A stretch of DNA of 64,000 bases from Arachis hypogaea (taxonomy: Eukaryota > Streptophyta > Magnoliopsida > Fabales > Fabaceae). Shown piece by piece: positions 58,441-64,000 of this stretch (positions are counted from its first letter, which is position 1; every line of letters starts with the position of its first letter). Under the pieces are notes generated by a model, which saw only the letters and a list, made by a program, of their open reading frames with translations, was not told the DNA's origin and did not search any database. Both the position numbers and the translations under genes were made by a program. Location of the stretch: contig NC_092051.1 of assembly GCF_003086295.3 (NCBI RefSeq), positions 69,441,772 to 69,505,771 of the forward strand. Direction: 5' to 3'.

Positions 58441-59110
58441 ATAAAAGACAGTAAAATCTTACCCCTCAGAAAATACTGCAAATGAAAGGGGGACAAAATC
58501 TAGTACTGAAGATGACCTATCCTATAAGGCTACAACTGTCTTCAAAATCGGAAACCCACTCTACTATCGTCATCTTAGAATCATCGCATGCAGCCTCCGA
58601 CCTATCTCTTATAGCTCCACCACCCGAGGAGGGATCAGAAGCCTCCTCTACTAGATCCTCCTTAGGATCCTCCTCCTTAGATGATTAGATCACAGGTCTG
58701 TCACCCCTAACTGGAGTGAGTGCCTCTCTTAGGGGATCTAACTGTGCAACCAACTGATCAACAGGAAAGGGATCCAACGGAGGCTTTGATGGTGTGTCGA
58801 GCTGTGGATCAACATGAAGTCCATCAGGATGGAACTCTTCTTGATAGTAGTGTGGAGGGAAGGCATGATGAGTACCTCCTAAATGTAAGGCAAAAAGTGA
58901 AAATTCGTAGGGCTGGTATAGGTTGAATTCCAAACGATACAGTGAAAAAGCAGAAGGACGATCACGGAATGTATACATCCAAGTACGTGACTCTCCCCAA
59001 CTGATGGCGCTCTCTAGCATAAGGTCCCCATAAGGAAATACAGTCGGCATCTCAATGAACATAACTCTTGTGCTAGCGATCATCACCGTAGGATCCATCT
59101 GTGGAAAAAA
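58441..59110 (-). pseudogene. Unidentified minus-strand ORF, probably retroelement-derived
   Basis: From ATG 59098 the minus strand is open for 137 codons: MDPTVMIASTRVMFIEMPTV, then WGESRTWMYTFRDRPSAF, LYRLEFNLYQPYEFSLFALH and a Pro/Asp-rich part, to a TAG at 58685. Reading on, the same frame gives SSKEEDPKEDLVEEASDPSS and an acidic stretch. It has the biased, evolved look of a real protein, but I do not recognise a domain. Its place beside an LTR end suggests a retrotransposon gene. Confidence 0.4.
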
Positions 59111-59335
59111 GGAAGGAAAAGGGGTGAAAACCTACGTTTCCCAGCAAGGTACTAATCTAACGAAGGGGATGAATTGTATATGGTTCCTAGGGCACAAAGT
59201 ATAGTGTAAAAGATCGTCGTAAGTTTTACCATGTTAACCATAGGTTCAATGGTTGTTTTGCACTTAGTTTTTATAGTCAGACTCTCATTAACTATACTCT
59301 AGTCTTTGTTAGTATATGTGATGAGTGAAAAACTG

Positions 59336-59620
59336 ATGTGTTCGAATACTGGCAAGTGCACCATATCATTCAAGTAATACCACGGTGAGTGGATATTATT
59401 CCCGTGAGGATTAATGGATTGAGGCAAGCAAGGTCTAATTGAATCTCTAATTAGATCAATCAAACCTTAGATTTTAAGTTGTGGATCTTGAAGAAAAGAA
59501 AGAACAGTGAAGAAAAGAACGAGAGAACGCTTTATGAAGTTGGAAGAAAATCAATGGATGAGGATGTTGAAGGCCATGGAGATGTTTGATTCTTGGAAGG
59601 TGTGGTATAGTGTGGTATAG
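59336..59620 (-). mobile_element. FIDEL-type LTR end fragment
   Basis: It contains GGCAAGTGCACCATATCATT, AAGTAATACCACGGTGAGTG and the CCCGTGAGGATTAATGGATT block, which recur in the LTR at 59916 onward. It is a second, truncated copy of the same LTR end. Confidence 0.65.
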
Positions 59621-59624
59621 TCAT

Positions 59625-59770
59625 CGAGGGTCCTGCTAACATTGTTGTTCTCCTATGCCATTCTCTCTTCCGCTTCTTTCTTAGATTTTGATTTCTTCCT
59701 TAGTTGTGCAAGCATTCTTTGTAATTCAGGATCAAAAAGTGTGCAATCTTCTCTCCCTTGCATACACAAA
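59625..59770 (-). pseudogene. gag: Start of gag of a FIDEL-type element
   Basis: The minus strand reads REDCTLFDPELQRMLAQLRK, then KSKSKKEAEERMA, a stop, then ENNNVSRTLDDYTTP. The ENNN.RTL.DY pattern is the usual beginning of the gag of this kind of plant gypsy element. It breaks into LTR sequence at about 59620. Confidence 0.5.
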
Positions 59771-59901
59771 CAAAATAGAAATAAAATGTACCGTGTTGAA
59801 TAAAAAGGAAGAAAAAAAGAATAATAAGAAATTAAAAAACAAACATCTAATTTTGTGATTCAACCAAATGTATGTGGTCAATCTCAGTTAATCCATGACA
59901 A

Positions 59902-59915
59902 TGGTGCCAAAAACT
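59902..59915 (-). other. Primer-binding site of the FIDEL-type element
   Basis: TGGTGCCAAAAACT on the + strand is the complement of AGTTTTTGGCACCA, matching the AGTTTTTGGCGCC(G) PBS region of plant gypsy elements. It lies directly beside the LTR. Confidence 0.75.
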
Positions 59916-61473
59916 TGATATGCCAAAACATGATGGACTAATATTGGTAAGTTTACCAAGTCACTTTAAGTAATACCACGGTGAGTGGATATCGTTCCTA
60001 CGTGGATTAAAGGATTGAGCAAAGAACTTCTAATTGAATCTTTAATTAGATCAACGAACCTTTGTGAAGGAAGGATGAGATCTTGAAATAATAATAGTAA
60101 AGTATGTGAATGAATGCTTATGAAAGATTAGAGAAATAAATAATGAATGGAGATGTTAAGATTTTGAAGATGTTTAATTTTTTGAATAGGAAACGTTCAT
60201 GTTTTTTCATTTTAACTCATGTAAGATACTTTCACAACAAATCATATAAAATTAAACTCAAATTCCTTAGCAATTCAATTTTTCTTTATCTTATTTAATT
60301 GCCAATTTCTTGGTCAATTAATTAACAAAAAGAGGTTAAGCACAATTCCGATTTAAAGTCACACAACCATTCAAAAGCTATTCCTAGTCAATTTGAAAAA
60401 TTATGAAAAAGAGTTTCAAGCTAATCCCGATATTAAAATTCCCAAGATAATAAAGGAATCCAAGATAGAGTTAGAATATTTTCCAATATTTCTAATCATT
60501 GAGATGAAGAACGAAACTCAATTTTAAAAAAGTATCAATGCATTAATCAAAATAAAAGAAACAATCAATTTATAATTCCATAAAAATCAAGCAGAGCTCC
60601 TAACTATAACAAAAGAGAATTAGTGACTCATGATAAATAGAAAAATAAACTAAAACTAATGAATATGAGATGCTGGATTCCAGATGATCCTCAATGAACC
60701 ATTGCTCGCTTATTTATATTCTAAATCCTAACCTAAAATTCAAATTCAAACTAAATCTAATCTTATCTTTTAAAGAATAAAATAAATAAAACAATAATTC
60801 AAATTTAAATTAAAACCAACTCTTATCTTTCTAGAAGAAGATAACAATAACTAATCATTCAAATCTTAAATCTTTAGAGAGTCTGGGCCGAATCAAAGTA
60901 TCCTAGAAGAGATTTCTGGGCACTGGCGCTAAACTTGGAGACTGGGCACTGGACTTGGAGTTCTAGCGCCGGGCTTGGACAGTTGGCGCTGGGCTCCCAC
61001 TCCTTTGGCTCTTTTGGGCATCTAGTGCCATCCTCTGGCGTTGGGCCCCAATGTATTTCGGGCCTGGATGTCGGGAGCTACTCTTATCTTTCTTCGAACG
61101 CATTGAGCGCCAAGGTTTGGCGCTTGACTTCTTAACCCACCAGGCTCTAAGGCTTGGGCACTGGGTGCCCATTATTTTGCAAAATTATTGAAGTTGGGCG
61201 CCAGGTCTTGAAGTAGGGCGCGATATTGTGGACTTTGAACTCCTACACCTGTTTCCTCCTCAAAGCCTTTTCTGTTTGCTTCTCTTCACCGAATTTCTTT
61301 AAAGAATACTCCTAAATATACAATAATTCTAAAACAACTCCAAATATATAGATTAGCTATGAAAACTTTAATTAAAACATAAAACTTTAATTTAAACATA
61401 AGAAAATTATTAAAAAGAGATGTAAAAATTATTAAAGATGTCCAAACATCAAATACTCTCCTCATACGTATCA
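59916..61473 (-). mobile_element. FIDEL-type LTR
   Basis: 1558 bp. On the minus strand it starts TGATACGTATGAGG at 61473 and ends ..GGCATATCA at 59916, next to the PBS, so it is a 5' LTR. It contains the GGTATTACTTAAAGTG-type block and an array of TGGCGCTGGGC units (60905-61225). Confidence 0.78.
60905..61225. repeat. TGGCGCTGGGC-type repeats in the FIDEL-type LTR
   Basis: About twelve short units of GGGCACTGG or TGGCGCTGGGC with irregular spacing, in the same LTR zone as the CGCCGGGCGTG units at 47940-48210 and the CAACGCCCA units at 40855-40950. Confidence 0.75.
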
Positions 61474-62497
61474 CTCGGATTAGGATGCCCGTGTTTACAC
61501 TCAATTATGACTTTTTTCCTCTTTTGTGCTCACTATTCTTGAATTTTTCCACTCTTAGATTGTTTTAATAAGTTGCATTTCATAAATTAAGAAACAAAGA
61601 GGCCAAACTAAGATAAACTTAATCATAGAAACTTTCAATTTGAAAAAAAATCATATTATAGGACAAAGGACACAAAACAAGGATGGACACTTTTTAGAGT
61701 TTTAGAGACACTAGAATAATTTTCGATCCCAATTGATATCCCAGAGTAATTTAAAACAAATCTAAAATTTTGAATACTTAAAAATTTAAATCAACAACCT
61801 TGTTAATTATATTGTATGACATTCTCCTCATCTTTTTTTCTTGCACTTCAAGAACACCACCTCTTTCGCTTTTTTTTTAATTCTTTTTTGTCTACACTTC
61901 AAGAACACTATCGTTTTTTTTTTCTTTTCTTTTTTTGTTCGTTTTTTCTTTTTTGAATTTTTTAGTTTATTGTAATGTGACTCTAAAGTAAATTTGCAAA
62001 AATAGAAGATAAAACAAAGAGACTAAACAAGAACACTAGCATGTCTAGATAAATCAGAATTTACCTACAACATATAACTGATATCAAATGTTAAGAAAAT
62101 GTCGACGAAATTAAAAGGAATTAAAAAGAAGACACATTGCAAAAACACAGAAAACGGATAAGGATTTTCCTACTAGACCAAATAAAGTCTTTTGACAAAT
62201 CTTAACAACAAATCAAACTAAAACATGGACTACATAACTTCAAAAATTAATGCTAAATTTGTGACCCCGAATGAACTTGAAGAGCTTTCTTGGTCTCTTT
62301 GATATTCAAACATCACTACATAATTTCAACACCACTATTTTGAGACGAACTCTTGGTCTCTTTGTTGTCTAAGACCAGCATAGTATAATTCTTTTAATAT
62401 TCAGATCCTTTAACAAGACAATATTACCATTCTGCCCTCAGTTTTAAAATGCCAAAAATGTCCTCTTGAACACATATCATAAGATGGGCGTCCCTAC
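61474..62497. other. No gene recognised
   Basis: 1.0 kb of AT-rich DNA with poly-T runs (61830-61960). I see neither a convincing ORF nor a clear element end. It may be old retrotransposon sequence. Confidence 0.6.
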
Positions 62498-63353
62498 ATC
62501 GTTTTTGTCCCCAACGTTTGGGGTAAATCTCAAAGTTGTTCCTAATATTTGAATCGTCCTATTTAAGTCCCTAACGTTTCAAAATTGATTCAATATTGTC
62601 CTGCCGTTAGGAATTTGTTAACAGAATTGACGGCGGGACAAAATTGAGACGATTTTGAAACGTTAGGGACTTAAATAGGACGAACACGTTAGGACAAAAA
62701 CGATATATAGAAATAAATTTTACTTTTATTCTTCAATAATATTAATTTTTTACGGTACATAGTTATTCAATTAGTTTTTAATCACATCTAAGTAAATTAC
62801 ACTTAATCACATTAATTTTTTATTCTAAATAAATTTATTTTTTTATAATTTTACTCTTAAAAATTTTTACTCATCATAAAATGTTTGTAGAATGACTAGT
62901 ACATAAACTTGTGGGGAAAAAATGATACATATACAATAAAGTAATGTGATTCTAGTCATTTTATAAGCATTTCATGATGAGTAAAAATCTTTAAGAGTAA
63001 AATTATAAAAAAATAAATTTATTTAGAATCAAAGTAATGTGATTAAGTGTAATTTACTTAAATGTGATTAAAAAATAATTGAATAACTATGTACCGTAAA
63101 AGATTGATATTAGTGAAGGATAAAATTAAAATTTATTTCTATGTATCGTTTTTGTCCCCAACGTTTTCATCTTATTTAAGTCCCTAACGTTTCAAAATCG
63201 TCTCAATTTTGTCCCGCTGTCAATTCCGTTAACAGATTTCTAACGGTAGGACAACATTGAGTCAATTTTGAAGTGTTAGAGACTTAAATAGGACGATTCA
63301 AACGTTAGGGACAACTTTGAGACTTACCCCAAACGTTGAGGACAAAAATGATA
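62498..63353. mobile_element. Foldback element, arms about 406 bp
   Basis: 62498-62903 is repeated in inverted orientation at 62948-63353 with a spacer of about 45 bp. The ends are ATCGTTTTTGTCCCCAACG and ATCATTTTTGTCCTCAACG. Each arm contains a smaller inverted pair around GTCCCTAACGTTTCAAAAT. No coding capacity. I could not find a target duplication. Confidence 0.85.
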
Positions 63354-64000
63354 CTTTACTCTTTTAATTACTTTTATATCCTTACTTCCAAATTTGTACA
63401 TTTTTATCATTAATCTTTTATGATATGTCCTTTTACATCCTTTTTCTTTTGTATTTATTTTTTTATCCTTCATCTTTATTTATAATTATTATTTTATCCT
63501 TTAATCTTTATCCTTAAAATATTTTATATTTCTTTTTCTCTAAATTACCATCTTATCCTTAACATTTTATAATATGATTGTTTTACCCTTTCCTCTTCAA
63601 TTTTACCATTTAAGCATTATACTTTTTCTTAAATGATGATTTTGCACCTAACTTCTCACTTTGAATATTTTAACCTCCTATTTTATCAAAATGACTATTT
63701 TATCTTTATATTAAATTATCTATTTTAATATTCTCTTTTATTCAAAATGACTATTTTTCATTTATATTTCATAATTATCTAATCTAACTTTAACTTTTTA
63801 TGCAATGACCTTTTTATCCCTTATTTTACTAGTTTATTCTTAATTTTTATCTAAATGAACATTATACCCTTATTTTCCATATTCATTTATCCTAACTTTA
63901 TTTTTTTTTATCAAAAATAACAAATTTGTCCCTTATGACTCCCAACTTACTATTTTATCTTAAATTTTTTTGCTAAGGACTCTTTTATCCTCTTAGCCTA
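63354..64000. repeat. T-rich degenerate repeat
   Basis: No gene. A loose unit such as AATGACTATTTTATC(C/T)TTA returns every 40-60 bp to the end of the window. Confidence 0.6.

Noticed and set aside
62489..63362. 9-bp target duplication around the foldback element
   Set aside because: The flanks (GCGTCCCTAC and ACTTTACTC) do not match.

Overview
The window is plant nuclear DNA, almost certainly from a legume and most likely peanut (Arachis). It is built almost entirely of nested, decayed transposable elements. I recognise LTRs that begin TGATAAGCGGATATTTTATA, the signature I remember from the peanut FIDEL retrotransposon group. The arrays of short CpG palindromes such as ACGCGACCGCGT inside many LTRs also fit peanut. 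The genus is from memory and is not proved here. The only convincing host gene is the first exon of a Pollen Ole e 1/extensin-family (POE1) protein at 50898-51078. I saw no tRNA, rRNA or CRISPR.

Layout. 1-369: end of a CACTA transposon. 370-6838: gypsy element G1 (+): partial 5' LTR, PBS, nonsense-riddled gag, no pol, truncated 3' LTR. 6839-15590: truncated Athila-type element A1 (+) with pol, a downstream 'putative plant transposon protein' ORF and a complete 3' LTR. 15596-28365: a second Athila-type element A2 (-), interrupted by a FIDEL-like solo LTR (18137-25178) that itself carries a complete 5.6 kb CACTA element (CACTA1, 18980-24599). 28366-30259: the 3' end and LTR of a third copy (A3, +), nearly identical but inverted relative to the end of A2. 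30260-32518: hAT transposase pseudogene. 32519-39375: gypsy element G3, two long LTRs around only about 640 bp with no gag or pol. 39376-46837: gypsy element G2 (-), with a FIDEL-like solo LTR inserted inside its primer-binding site and an Athila-type solo LTR inserted at its LTR end. 46838-50429: LTR fragments. 50430-51374: promoter, exon 1 and start of intron 1 of the POE1 gene. 51375-56483: a second CACTA (CACTA2) lying in that intron, carrying an Athila-type solo LTR. 56484-59240: LTR remnants with a 1.17 kb MULE. 59336-61473: FIDEL-like LTR, PBS and gag start (-). 62498-63353: a foldback element. The rest is AT-rich DNA.

The most interesting content is gene capture. CACTA1 carries an exon of an ARF-GAP gene with both splice sites preserved, CACTA2 carries exons resembling Alba and RanBP1, and the small MULE carries a coiled-coil fragment resembling a trihelix factor. 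Three solo LTRs have perfect 5-bp target duplications, so the insertion order can be read directly. Other points are a duplicated polypurine tract in the Athila-type elements, a 1.1 kb inverted duplication, CpG-palindrome arrays in at least three LTR families, and premature stops that are mostly C-to-T changes. I found no new biochemical system; the novelty is in transposon architecture and exon capture.
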